This document shows, piece by piece, positions 25,100-36,562 of a DNA stretch of 64,000 nucleotides. The notes under the pieces were generated by a model. The model had not been told where the DNA came from. It did not search any database and saw only the letters and a list, made by a program, of their open reading frames with translations. Position 1 is the first letter of the stretch. Every line of letters begins with the position of its first letter. A program made the position numbers and the translations under genes. The DNA is from Welwitschia mirabilis (Eukaryota > Gnetophyta > Gnetopsida > Welwitschiales): NCBI GenBank assembly GCA_051453625.1, contig JBOZIK010000001.1:34877914-34941913 (forward strand). Reading direction: 5' to 3'.

Positions 25100-26575
25100 T
25101 CATCCCCTATATCATCTAGATGATAACCTAGACGATAGTACGGCTAGTGCACTACACAGATGAATTGTTTAGTTATCCTTTTTTTCGATAATCTAGTTTG
25201 CATCTCTGAGATTTCTCAAATTCTTTCTGAGATTATTTTACAATGCTTTAGTTAGTTTTATTAATAGTTAAGTTGGCTCATAATCATGATTATCTACCTA
25301 GTTTTATCAAAGATTGACAAGGCTAAGTAAAGGGTTAAGTTATTTTACCAACTTGTATGTATTTAATAGGATATTTTGAGTAGTTTTGTAGGACATTAAA
25401 CAGGTTTATACTGAATTTGAATGATAATGGAGAGCTAAGACAAATGACATAAAAACATTCAATCTTCATTACATTTTACAACATTCGAGGCAATGTATAA
25501 TAGTTCCTTTTTGAAGTAAAAATTCTACAAATAATAAGGCTAATGTGATGCATGAAGAACTGTACAAGATCCTATCATCCACCTTATTGTCTGAATGAAT
25601 GTATGGATGATAAAATATTTAAGCAAAGAAAGATATTGACTAAAATCAATCTAGCAGCTACTGTGAAATTCTTATGAGGTAGCCTTGTCTCTTATATCAT
25701 TCAGATGACTAACAAGATGATACTAGAAGTAGATGCTTCACCAAACTTTAGCCATTTATCTCATAATTCTTATGTAGTTATTAGGGTTATCCTCACACCT
25801 TTTAGTTTTTTCCATTTATAAAGTCTATTTTGAAAATAAATATCTTCTTCACCCTCAAATCCATTCTATCATTGTTTATACTATACATTCTTATGGTAGG
25901 AGATCAAAGAAATAGAGATTCATACATTATTATTACAAAAAGATGTATTCCTTAGTATGGGGCTATGCATCCTTCATTAAGGTACTGCTACTTTGGAATA
26001 CAAATGTTGTTCGATTCTAATTCAAAACTCATCTTTTATTTTTATATCTTTATTTTGTGTATGTCTCTTATGATTTATATTAATTCTAATTTTATAATAG
26101 ATTCTTTAATGATATAGATCATAAGGGCAACCTTTATTAAGGTTGACATTATTAGTTTAGGTGCATCATATTTTCTCTTCTAGATTAACTTTTTATTGTT
26201 TTTATATTATGTTCGATGTACTTGATTGCTTAGGTTGTTCTTGATCTAGTAATGACATTTTCTAATTAATCTAGGTTATACACGGTTGATCTCTATGAAA
26301 GGTTGATTTAGTACTTGGACAGAAGTTGCAATTAGTTTAGATTTGCATTTTATTTATAAAAGTTCATTTGCATTATTATTTCTACATTGTTATTTATTTT
26401 TACTATAAGGATATCACTCTAGAAATCAATTCTCTTTCTTCTCATCTATGCCTTTAACAAGAATATGACATTTAGATCACTTCCATCTATATTAGTGTAT
26501 TGTGTTATAAAAATTATCTATTTATCTATGAATGACATGATCTACTTAAGAACATAATATTTTCACAAAGACACA
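25100..26575 (+). repeat. LTR copy of the element 2 family, plus orientation
   Basis: Blocks align with the 3' part of the LTR at 14650-15415: the 'ggagatcaaag' block (25911 versus 14891), 'tgcatccttcatt' (25967), 'gatatagatcat' (26113) and the U5 block around 'catctatattagtgtattgtg' (26484). It ends in 'cacattacaatac', like the other copies, followed by a barely recognisable primer site. Palindromic cassettes are at 25099-25145, 25570-25612 and 25683-25725. 24881-25100 is AT-rich with nothing recognised. Confidence 0.6.
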
Positions 26576-26599
26576 TTACAATACTACATTATTACTAAG

Positions 26600-27517
26600 A
26601 GGAAATTCAAAATAATTTTGGATTTCATGTTAAGTATAATGTTATCTTTTGAATTAAATGTTCCTATTATGATTGGTACATTAGGAGAAGCTACTTATTC
26701 TTTTGAATTGAATTCAACATTGATGAAGAAGAAATAAAATTATTTACTTCCATTCTATTATTTTCACAGTCTTCTTTTAAAAAAAAATTGGTTCTGAAAT
26801 AACAAAAGTATAAAAATATTATTTTTCAATTCTTTGAATTTATGTACATAGGGTGTGTGTATCTAGATTTTGTTTATAGTTGAATAAGCCTCTTCTAATA
26901 ATTTTCTTAATTAAGATTCAGCTTTCTAATATTTCATCCTTTTATCAAAATTTATCTTATCTCTACATAATTAGAAAAATGCTTGTAAAAACATCATCTT
27001 GCTCATTATCCAAATGATATTACTAGATTACTAATAGGTATGTTTTGTGAAAAACTAAAAAATAGAACTAGGGGGAAAAATTAAAACAAAAGTACAAATG
27101 GAGTATTATCAACTTTGTCATCTAGACAATGGTTGAAATGATAATAATAAAAATAAAAATAAAAAACCTAAATTTTTTGCAAAAAAATGAGAAATCTTCA
27201 GTATGAACTATTATCCTACTAAGTCATCTAAACAACCTAAGGAACAATATCAAAATTCTTATGCTACCAAAAGTTAAAAGTAGAAAACCCTAGTTGACAG
27301 AAAAAGAAAAACCTTGTTACAAGTTATTATGTGCCTTTATCATCTAAATGATAAAGGGGATGATATAGCATTATTTATGATACAGAAATAAAAAAATGTG
27401 ACAAGAAAAATTACAAAACCTAGAGTAAAAAAATAGCTCTACCTCAAATGAATAACCTGAATTAAAATCTAAGGCATGTATTTGTGGTAATGATAATCCT
27501 CTAGCTTCTTATAGCCT
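26600..27517. other. Non-coding stretch between two converging LTR copies
   Basis: No coding motif seen on either strand. It contains four palindromic cassettes: 26991-27030, 27118-27142, 27200-27240 and 27332-27364. The last holds a near-perfect 24-base hairpin (27334-27357, cctttatcat/atgataaagg arms). The content resembles the leader sequence of the LTR family, so this is probably the two leaders of oppositely oriented elements joined after internal deletion. Confidence 0.4.
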
Positions 27518-27535
27518 TCCCTAGAAATAGAGTCA
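27518..27535 (-). promoter_or_regulatory. Possible decayed tRNA-Asp-type primer site, minus strand
   Basis: Plus-strand tccctagaaatagagtca compares with the reverse of the tRNA-Asp primer site (TCCCCGGCAACGGCGCCA). Eleven of 18 bases agree, and most differences are transitions. It stands at the inner edge of the minus-strand LTR starting at about 27540, where a primer site belongs. The match is weak alone. Confidence 0.4.
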
Positions 27536-27539
27536 AAAT

Positions 27540-28820
27540 GTTATTGTGCATATTTATGTAATCATTACATCCTTAAGTAAATCCTATAAATCACAAATAC
27601 TTGCATAAGAATCATGCTAGTATAGATAAGAGTTAACTCGAATGTTGTATTTTGTCAAAGGCACTAAGGTGCAAAGTTAAGTAATTGATTTAAGTAAAAT
27701 ATTTTTAACATTTTTTATTTAAATCAAGAAACAATAATAATGTAGAATAAAAATGCAAGATAAATGTAAATGCAATAGTTATAGATAAGATGCAAATGAA
27801 AATATACTAAGTAATAGATCTATTTGACTACCAATCTTCATATCATAAAGATCACTCCTTAAAACCTAAATCAATAAAGAAATACTATTACTAAAATATA
27901 ATCAATTTAAGTAATAAGGCACATTGAATAGAGTATAATGAAATGAAAATATTCTAGTTATAGAAATGTAATAAGAAATGGAGTGCAAATACTAAACTAA
28001 GAATATTAATCTTAACAAAGACTGCCCTCATGATCTAAATTAATTATGAAGCTATTATGAAATCATAACCAACATAAACCATAAGAGAAATGCAAATAAT
28101 AGAAGTAAAGAAATTATTTTATTAATCTTAAATCAAGCATTCACTTATAAAGAAACAACACCTCAATGGAGGATACACAACCAAACACCAAGAAAGACTT
28201 ATCTCTATAACTATTGGTGAACCTCTTATCCTTTGATCTTTCATCACAAGATTGTTAAGTGTAAACGATAGTCTTAGTAATAAGGGAAAAAGTATTTATT
28301 TGTTTTTACATTAACATTTCTAAAAATAGAAGACCTTAATGGCTTTGACAAAACCCTAATGACTTAAAGAAGCACATGGAATCATTACAAAATTAAATTT
28401 ATCATTACTTATAAATAAGTGTTGTTTTAAATATTGTTCAGATGTTGGAGGGGAATGCCACATTAAAAAAAGATGAGATCAACTTTTAGCTCTAGTCTAA
28501 GTCAACATTCTTTTTAGCTTGGGATGTGCTATTGTGCAATACTATCATCCAGATGACTAAGGAAACATCACTTTTTTTGCATTCTTCAATTAAGTATTTT
28601 TAGTCTCCTTAAACATTAGACTTCTTTTTAGAATGATAAATGTTATAATTTATTCTAAATGCCTAAAAAAAAGCTAAGGATTGCATATTTCCATGATAAT
28701 TCCATTGACTCCTCATAATCATTGAAACTCCACATAAAATTAGCTAAATGTCCTATGAAAGTATTCAAAATACCCCTTCAAACACATATAATTTGACATT
28801 ATAACAATTATCCTCTTTAT
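27540..28820 (-). repeat. LTR copy of the element 2 family, minus orientation
   Basis: Read on the minus strand it matches the LTR end region: U5 block at 27612-27650 ('gctagtatagataagagtta'), the 'gccctcatgatctaaatta' block (28024), and the 'ggaggatacacaacc' block (28167; sense 'tgtatccttc'). A palindromic cassette lies at 28541-28570. It abuts the end of the gypsy pol at 29000-31720 but belongs to another family, which suggests nesting. Confidence 0.6.
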
Positions 28821-29239
28821 TGTCAAGATTTTTTAATTTATATTTTTCTTTTCATATTTTTTTGATATCATATAGGGTGCTAATGATAAAGATTTTAAAT
28901 CCTTTTCAGATAAGTTGAGTTTCAAGACTAGATTAATGATATTTAATTCTTTACTTTTGATGTTTTTAATATATGCCTTACTTATTTACTTTTAGTAGAT
29001 TTAATTGAGATTCAAGGCTTAATCACATTTTTTCTAGAATAATTCTAATTGTATCATTTTTTTCCTTATCCTTATTTTTTATTTCAAAATCCTTAATCAT
29101 CCTCTTAAGAGTAGGCATTTGTATTTCCATGAAAAGAAATGTTTTTGATTTGTAGACTAGTTTACATGGTATTGATCCAGTGATAGTTTTTATTATTATT
29201 TAATAGATCCATAGTGTGAAGCTCAAGTTTTTATGCCAT

Positions 29240-29620
29240 AACTTCTTATTTGTTTGAATAAGTTTCTTTATATGTCTAATTATCGTTTTGTTTGTAGCGT
29301 TGGCTTGACCGTTTTCTTATGGATATATGAATGAAGAGAATGAATATTTTACATTAAACTTTGTAAGAAATAATCTAATTTGGTTAATTTGAATAGAGGA
29401 CTATTATTAGTTATTAAAACATAAGGGATTTCAAATCTCATGATAAGTTCTTCTAGGACGAAGTTTTGGACTTGTTTCATAGTAATTATTCATAATGGAA
29501 TTGCTTTAACCCATTGACCCATTTTGAGAAGTATTTAGTTACTGTTAAGATAAAGGCATGTGATTAAAATGAAGGTGGATTTACTAGCCCTATGATATTT
29601 AATCTCCATTCTTTAAAAAT
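29240..29620 (-). pseudogene. Integrase core, second gypsy lineage (element 3)
   Basis: The minus strand reads MGQWVKAIPL (about 29527; family: Y-F-T-K-W-x-E-A), VQNFVLEELIMRFEIPYVLI (about 29480; family: F-I-x-x-x-I-I-x-R-x-G-V-P) and NNSPLFK in place of the conserved D-N-G-x-Q-F, so a catalytic Asp is lost. Near 29290 is KKTVKPTLQTKR, comparable to the N-P-Q-x-N-G-Q region. It lies downstream of RNase H and RT of the same lineage (30150-31720). 28860-29240 holds only AT-rich remnants. Confidence 0.75.
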
Positions 29621-30149
29621 CCAGATGAGGTTAATTGAGTGTAATACATTTAATGTTTGATGTAGGACTAAGTGTAAATTTGATATTTATGATAATTTTT
29701 AACATAATTGACACAACTTTGTTGTAAAATTTTCTAATAATACCTTGATTAAATGATGTAAAAAGATAATGATTTTGTTCCCTAGTGTCTTTCATAGGAG
29801 TTGGAATGGACTTCTTTTAATATTTTTGATGCTTTAGAAGATTTAAGGCAACGTAATAAGACACCATAAAATGATCTTTTGAAAAGTTGATCTTGGATTA
29901 GGGAGAAGTTTATTGCTTTCATTCAAAAGTTTTTATTTTGAGAACTAGTGAAACTATCAAGTAGTATTTGATCTCTTAAATATTACATCATGTTTTCATA
30001 TCAATCATCTAATTAGATTTCATTTCTTATGACCTTTGAACATTCTTCTTGTTTAATGTCTAAGATTTCACTTTCTTTCCATTCCTGCAAGTAGGACTTA
30101 TATATTTCTAATATGTTTATAATTTCTTTCATTATTAAATCATGTAGAG

Positions 30150-30660
30150 AATAGTTGGCAAAATTGGTTATGTAATCTACTATTTTATTTTTCCTTCATG
30201 AAGTTGACTTAATTTCATAGTTATCCAATTGGGATGTACTTTTCTTGGTTTCTTTCAAATACAGTTGTAGATTTGTGAATGTACATTTATATGTTTCAAT
30301 GACTTGATTAATCATGAGTTGAAAATCTCCAATGATTTTCAAGTTGTTTAGCCCTAACTAGATGGATATGTTAAGCACTCTTAGTAATGCTTCATACTTA
30401 ACTATATTATTTGTATATGAAAATTTAAAATTAAATGACATGGGCATGTAAGTTTTATATTCCGTTTTGATTTTTTGCTTTGTCAAAATACATGTAGATA
30501 TCCTACTTATCTCCTTCTTTCAAAAATAAGATGCATTCATCTAGGACTTAATCATTGGATACATTACTTTCTTCTTTTTCTTGTTGAGGTAATTCTGCTA
30601 TATGTTCTATGATGCATCTTCCTTTAAGTAAATTCTATGATTGAAATTATAAATTAATAT
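30150..30660 (-). pseudogene. RNase H-like domain, element 3
   Basis: RNase H removes the RNA strand during reverse transcription. Minus-strand reading gives LNFKFSYTNNIVKYEALLRV (about 30430; family: N-N-x-A-E-Y-E-A-L), then LGLNNLKIIGDFQLMINQV (about 30360; family: G-D-S-Q-L-V-x-N-Q-x), then SNLQLYLKETKK. The D-S of 'GDSQ' is D-F here. This archaeal-type RNase H follows the RT in several plant gypsy lineages including Tat/Ogre. Stops interrupt it. Confidence 0.75.
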
Positions 30661-30689
30661 TATCTAAGAATGAGGCCATTTTGTTAATC

Positions 30690-31720
30690 TTCTTCTTTTA
30701 ATTGAAAACTTAAGTATGTATTTTAGTATATTTTTATTACTGATCACTATTATCTTCCCTTCAATCATGTAATACCTAAATTTCTACTAGGGAAATTCTA
30801 GACTTAAGCATTTTTTTAAATATTAGAATAATTCTTTTCATATTAATGTAGTATTTAACATATGTAGTAGATTGACTTATCTTTGTAATCTTTTTTAATA
30901 AGTTCTTAATCTTTTTGAATGCTTCTTGGAATTTTCCATTCCAATTGAAGTTTGTGTTCTTTTTTAATAAGTTCATAAATGGTTTACACCTATTTGTTAA
31001 TGTTGAGATAAAACATATCTTATTAATTATATTCTACTTTATATTCCCCTTAAGTCTTTCCATTTCTTAGGTGAAGGCATTTTTGTTATCGCTTTGACTT
31101 ATTGGCGTCTATATCTACCTCAATTTTTAATATCATGAATTCTAATAGTCTTTTTTATTAGACTCTAAAGATATATTTTTTGGGATTTAACTTCAAGTTA
31201 TATTTCTAAGATATTTAAAATAATGTTTCTAAGTATTGAGGCTGTTGATTAGCCTATTATGATTTTACAACTATACATTAATATAGTCTTCAACAAATTT
31301 GTGCATTAAGTTATGTCACAGATAAGTCACAGCTTGTTGATAAGTTATGCTATTATTCTTTAGTCCAAATAGCATCATGACATAATAAAATAGTTCCAGT
31401 GGAGTTATGAAGATGGTTTTATATTGATCTTTGGGATTGATAAAGATTTGGTTATAGACTGAATACCCATTCATAAAATATAATAATTCATATCTAACTA
31501 TATTATCTATCAAAATATCAATGTTTGGTAGGGGTTAGTCATCCTCAAGGATGACTTTATTTAAATTTTAAAAATATATATGTATCCTAATACTTATTCT
31601 TCTTTATAATTATGACCATATCTTCTTTAATTATTAAATTAATTTTGGGGTTTAATTTTCTAATCTTTTGATTGATTAGGATTATTCCTAGCTTGGTTAC
31701 AATGTTATGCATGATTATAG
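30690..31720 (-). pseudogene. Reverse transcriptase, element 3
   Basis: A 65-codon open stretch (31316-31513) reads MIDNIVRYELLYFMNGYSVY and continues into N-Q-I, then MMLFGLKNNSITYQQAVTYL. The family motifs are F-M-D-G-x-S-G-Y-N-Q-I and M-P-F-G-L-K-N-A-G-A-T-Y-Q-R. The first catalytic Asp is Asn here. The 'Y-V-D-D' region (about 31280) reads VEDYINV. Further on are SNPKKYIFRV, KRLLEFM, and the connection region LLKKNTNFNWNGKFQEAFKK (30976 onward), followed by MIEGKIIVISNKNILKYIL (about 30772). This lineage differs from elements 1 and 2 (FGLKN-A-G versus FGLCNAP). Confidence 0.85.
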
Positions 31721-32280
31721 ATTTACTTATGCCTAGCATGTCTTTGTAGTATCATGTGAAAACATTCCTATACTTGAAGAGAACCTATTATAGTTCATCC
31801 TTCAAATTTATCAATAAGGCTTGATTGATTTTCAATGATTGATATTTGTCCTAAGGATTGATACAAAAGTCATACATTTCTATGTTTTAAAAGGTAGATA
31901 GAGACATTGTAATTTTGTGGCTCTTTACATCTTCATAGATTAATTGGTCTTCACAGTCTTCATCTCAATTACTTTCCAAGGTGAAATGAAAATAGATAGA
32001 AAGATGTTGGTTTAGGTGTCTAAACTTGTGATTATTTTAAATGAATTCTGATGAATCTATGATCTTCTTAAGTGTTGCAATATTACCCCATTTTCTACTT
32101 TTCTTTTTCTTTTTTATAGTGAAAATAACTTCTTTTAATTTTTTTCATATTGTTTAAACATTTACAAATTGTTTTATGAAATGTAGGTATATAAAGCAAG
32201 AAAGTTAATTCTAATTCTTGGCACATTTGGCCTAACTAATTATATCAATAAATTAACACCATGAATTTAGTCTTCTTTTG

Positions 32281-32282
32281 TA

Positions 32283-32334
<52 letters not shown>

Positions 32335-32342
32335 CATATGCA

Positions 32343-32409
<67 letters not shown>

Positions 32410-32425
32410 GTGTGTGTGTGTGTGT
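32281..32425. repeat. (TG)n microsatellite
   Basis: About 70 TG units, interrupted by 'cgtgcatatgcatgtatg' and one 'tatgtgta'. All open frames across it are artefacts of the dinucleotide repeat. 31720-32280 and 32430-32860 are AT-rich with no recognised gene. Confidence 0.97.
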
Positions 32426-32859
32426 AAAGTGTTGTTATTATAGCTTTAACTTTATAAAGAAAGGGGGGAGGCTTCAAATTATTGACTTCCAATGGTTTAT
32501 ATTCTTCACAAAAAGCATGGGTTAAGAGAAAGAAACTGGCATGTAAAGGGTTTTCTTTTGGTATATTACATCACAATAATTTCTTACTTCATTGAAAGAA
32601 TTTGCATGGTAGTTTGAAGTGCATAGGAAGAAATCTTTAAAAAGTAAACCATGGTGAATAAGTATTTATCTTGTAGAATAGGTTTCTTTTTGGATTTTGG
32701 CATTTGCCATTTTTATCCTAATTTATAAGCTTAATTTTATCTATCACAATGGAAGTGATTCATAAAAGAAGATGGTGTTAAAAGGTTTTCTAGCTTTATA
32801 GCATAGTAAACCTTCATCTAAAACTTATTCGAAAGAAAGAGGAGATGAAGAAGTAACTC

Positions 32860-34728
32860 CAAACGGAAAATTTGTTGGATCTTCATCTTTGTACATACCG
32901 ATTATGGAAGAAGAGTCAGATAATTTAGACAATGTTGAGATCACAGACTTTCAACTTGGTGTATGTTTGGACATAGTAAGAAAGAGGAATATGAGATCAA
33001 GGAGTAAGGTAATAGAGTTTGAGAAGATTGAACTACATTTGAGGTCCAGTTCTTCAAAGAAGCATAAGATTTAGGAGGATAAAGAGGAATTATAGTGTTT
33101 AATGTCAAAAAAGTAGAGTTTGACATTTATGAGAAAGCATGTTAAGAATGCAAACTTGGCTGACGTTTTGGAGTAGAAGCCATATTGGAAAGAAGAGTTG
33201 GTTCAAAATAATTTGTTTAATTTACTTTTTTTTTACATGTGCAATCATTTTATACCTTTTCAATTTTAGATATAGTGTGGTATTTTTCAAAGAGAATAAG
33301 ACTAATGAAGTTCATTTGAGACAGTAAATGTATTTCAATTTCCATCAATCATTTAAAAGAGATTTTTGATTTAGTAAATGGCAAAGACCATATAAAAAAT
33401 GAGTAAGTTAAATAGAAAAGGATCAATCTTTCACATATTTTGGAGTTAAATCCAAGCTAGAATTTGATTTTCTAGATTTTGTTAACTTATTTTTGTTTAA
33501 GAGTGATGCCTAATGGTCACTCTAATTATTTAAGATTCATAGTTTAGATTTTCAAAATCCTATATTCTATGTTTAAAGAAAGAAAATTTTTAAATGATGA
33601 TCTTGAATGAGGTCAAGGATGTCTTAGACGATGGAACATTTTAAAAGAAGCTAAGGGTACACTTTCCCCTTTGGTTTTCAATTGAATTACTTTCTCTTAA
33701 ATTACATTTGCAAATTGTTATCTTTAAGTGGTAATAGGAGATTGTCTTGGTGAGATATTTTTCAAAGGTTAAAGATGGAGAGAGTTTCATCCAGATTGGT
33801 GAAATGTCTTTAAATCTATTAAACATTTCAAGTAAATTTGGGATTAAATCTATAGGTTATGAATTTGATAGGAAAGATAAAGTTCTCTAATAGAAGTTTG
33901 CTCTCTGACTTACTAAGTCATTGAGATTTCTAGCTTGTGATAGTAGTGGTCTTTTATCTTTTATGATGAATAAAAAATTGGAAACTAAGGGAGATGAAGA
34001 AGTGCCTTAAGAAGAGACACAAGTGCTAGAGGAAGTCTCAGAGAAACTTAATGTTGTCATTGACTCAGCTTTGAAAAGAGGTATGGGAAGTACCCCTTTT
34101 TTAAGGAATGGATTATGCACATTTATCTTTTCTTTGGATTTTCAGTAACACTGATTTTCAAGGTAACGAATTTTAATGAGATACATTTCCCTATAGTAGA
34201 TAAAGAAGAGGAACTCAAGATTAAAGATGTGAGCCTAAAATATGCTTAATTTGTGATTTTGATTTTAGACAGTGCTTATTAATTAATAGTTTCTTCATTT
34301 TCCCTTTTTCGTGAATTTAGATGTGCATTAATATAGGTAAGGGCTTGAAATTTATTTACAAATCTAAAAAAAAGGCCTATGTTAATTTGTAAGTCTTGTT
34401 GTAAATTTCAAATTAAAAGACATCTCTAGGAGAATAGAATGGTAGAGCTTGTGAAATAGGGGAAGCATAAAATAGTATGTACTCTTTTTGATAATTCTTT
34501 GTTAAATCTTTTTCTTTTATTTAGTGAATGACAACATAAATCAACAAAGATTGATTGATTGAAGACATAAAAGATGGAATTGAAAAAGAAAAACCATGAA
34601 TTAAAGGATTTGAATTTTGGTTTAATGCATAAAGTTGTTAAGGAAATTTCAATATTTAATTCCTTTGATGAAGATGAGGATTTAATTAATTTGTCTTTTC
34701 TAGCAAAAAAGGTGAATTGTTCGAAAGG
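32860..34728 (+). pseudogene. Unrecognised coding-like remnants
   Basis: Several stretches look once-coding on the plus strand: 32889-33074 (MEEESDNLDNVEITDFQLGV, then a basic RSRSKVIEF segment), 33130-33220 (KNANLADVLE then KPYWKEELVQNN), 33990-34110 (a charged helix, LEEVSEKLNVVIDSALKRG) and 34574-34728 (KELKDLNFGLMHKVV-like, cut by a 945-N gap). They share frame changes and stops. No family is recognised. Retroelement accessory ORF or a decayed host gene are both possible. Confidence 0.3.
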
Positions 34729-35673
34729 NNNNNNNNNNNNNNNNNNNNNNNNNNNNNNNNNNNNNNNNNNNNNNNNNNNNNNNNNNNNNNNNNNNNNNNN
34801 NNNNNNNNNNNNNNNNNNNNNNNNNNNNNNNNNNNNNNNNNNNNNNNNNNNNNNNNNNNNNNNNNNNNNNNNNNNNNNNNNNNNNNNNNNNNNNNNNNNN
34901 NNNNNNNNNNNNNNNNNNNNNNNNNNNNNNNNNNNNNNNNNNNNNNNNNNNNNNNNNNNNNNNNNNNNNNNNNNNNNNNNNNNNNNNNNNNNNNNNNNNN
35001 NNNNNNNNNNNNNNNNNNNNNNNNNNNNNNNNNNNNNNNNNNNNNNNNNNNNNNNNNNNNNNNNNNNNNNNNNNNNNNNNNNNNNNNNNNNNNNNNNNNN
35101 NNNNNNNNNNNNNNNNNNNNNNNNNNNNNNNNNNNNNNNNNNNNNNNNNNNNNNNNNNNNNNNNNNNNNNNNNNNNNNNNNNNNNNNNNNNNNNNNNNNN
35201 NNNNNNNNNNNNNNNNNNNNNNNNNNNNNNNNNNNNNNNNNNNNNNNNNNNNNNNNNNNNNNNNNNNNNNNNNNNNNNNNNNNNNNNNNNNNNNNNNNNN
35301 NNNNNNNNNNNNNNNNNNNNNNNNNNNNNNNNNNNNNNNNNNNNNNNNNNNNNNNNNNNNNNNNNNNNNNNNNNNNNNNNNNNNNNNNNNNNNNNNNNNN
35401 NNNNNNNNNNNNNNNNNNNNNNNNNNNNNNNNNNNNNNNNNNNNNNNNNNNNNNNNNNNNNNNNNNNNNNNNNNNNNNNNNNNNNNNNNNNNNNNNNNNN
35501 NNNNNNNNNNNNNNNNNNNNNNNNNNNNNNNNNNNNNNNNNNNNNNNNNNNNNNNNNNNNNNNNNNNNNNNNNNNNNNNNNNNNNNNNNNNNNNNNNNNN
35601 NNNNNNNNNNNNNNNNNNNNNNNNNNNNNNNNNNNNNNNNNNNNNNNNNNNNNNNNNNNNNNNNNNNNNNNNN
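34729..35673. other. Assembly gap (945 N)
   Basis: A gap of estimated size. It removes whatever followed the open stretch at 34574-34728. Confidence 0.95.
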
Positions 35674-35689
35674 TTTATTTCTTTTCTTT

Positions 35690-35746
35690 TCTCTTCTTCT
35701 TCTTCTCCTTCTTCTTCTTCTTCTTCTTCTTCTTCTTCTTCTTCTT
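35690..35746. repeat. (TTC)n microsatellite
   Basis: TTC repeat with one CTC-type interruption, adjoining the large gap. It gives spurious poly-Leu, poly-Ser and poly-Glu frames. A difficult repeat beside a gap is a likely reason for the break in assembly. 35750-36400 is AT-rich with nothing recognised. Confidence 0.95.
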
Positions 35747-36399
35747 TTTTGTCATAGGTTTGATTTGATTTAACATTGATCATATTCTTTTTTTTTAATT
35801 TCTAGATTTGAAATAAATTTGTGAAGATATTACTTTTAAAAGGGTGGAAGACTAAGTTTGGTAGTTTTTTATAGTTGGGAGAAAATTTTTGCTTTCTATC
35901 AGATTATGTTCAAAACTTAAAAACTTTTTTATGGGATAAAGTTTTTTGATAATTAGAAGGCTTTCTATTTTTTTTGTTATGAACAACAAAAAATGTTTTT
36001 AAGGTAGTCAGTGCTCATTTTGCTTTTACTTTCTAATAATAGCAAAATAAACTATGGTATGTAAGTTTATGCTATTTAAATTTTAGAAATATATGTATAG
36101 TATTACTATACTATAGTCTTATTGGTTTTATTTTTATGATTTTTTTTTTTATTAGTCATGGAATTGACAACTCATCTAAGAGTCAGTCATTAGGAATTTT
36201 GATGAAATTGAATTTGTATTACTTAAATTTATCTTTATCAATCTAAAATAGGGGATTAATGGTTTCCCTTTGTTAAAATTTATTTAATTCTAGTATTGTC
36301 TTGTCTTTTTTGGGTAATAGCGACTATTTCATCCCTCTTAAGTATGAGTTCTACAGATGAGTCATGATGAGATAATAATATAACTACTTTAGTGTTTTA

Positions 36400-36560
36400 T
36401 ATCTAGTGTCCTTCCAATAATAACTTGAATGAAGTCAAATTTTCAAATATGAATCTCAATTTCTATTTTAATGTCACCTACATGCACATCTTATAAAATT
36501 AGTCTAAGTGATAATCTTTTTTCGTCATTGAACTATGGATTAGGATGGTATTTCTTGTTG
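36400..36560 (-). pseudogene. Gypsy protease C-terminal fragment, copy of 52778-52935
   Basis: The minus strand reads VHVGDIKIEIEIHI, a stop, then KFDFIQVIIGRTL, corresponding to the retropepsin end (family: I-x-F-x-V-x-D-x-x-x-x-x-x-I-L-G-R-P-W-L). The DNA is about 90% identical by eye to 52778-52935, same orientation. The open protease start seen at 52940-53175 is missing because the sequence switches to an LTR-like stretch at about 36563. Confidence 0.6.
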
Positions 36561-36562
36561 TT

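Noticed and set aside
8389-28572. CRISPR-like array from the repeated cassettes
   Set aside because: The cassettes are irregularly spaced and divergent, and the genome is clearly a plant's.
32253-32525. Open frames rich in Cys-Val or His-Thr
   Set aside because: They are translations of the (TG)n microsatellite.
35690-35783. Poly-Leu, poly-Ser and poly-Glu frames
   Set aside because: They are translations of the (TTC)n microsatellite next to a gap.
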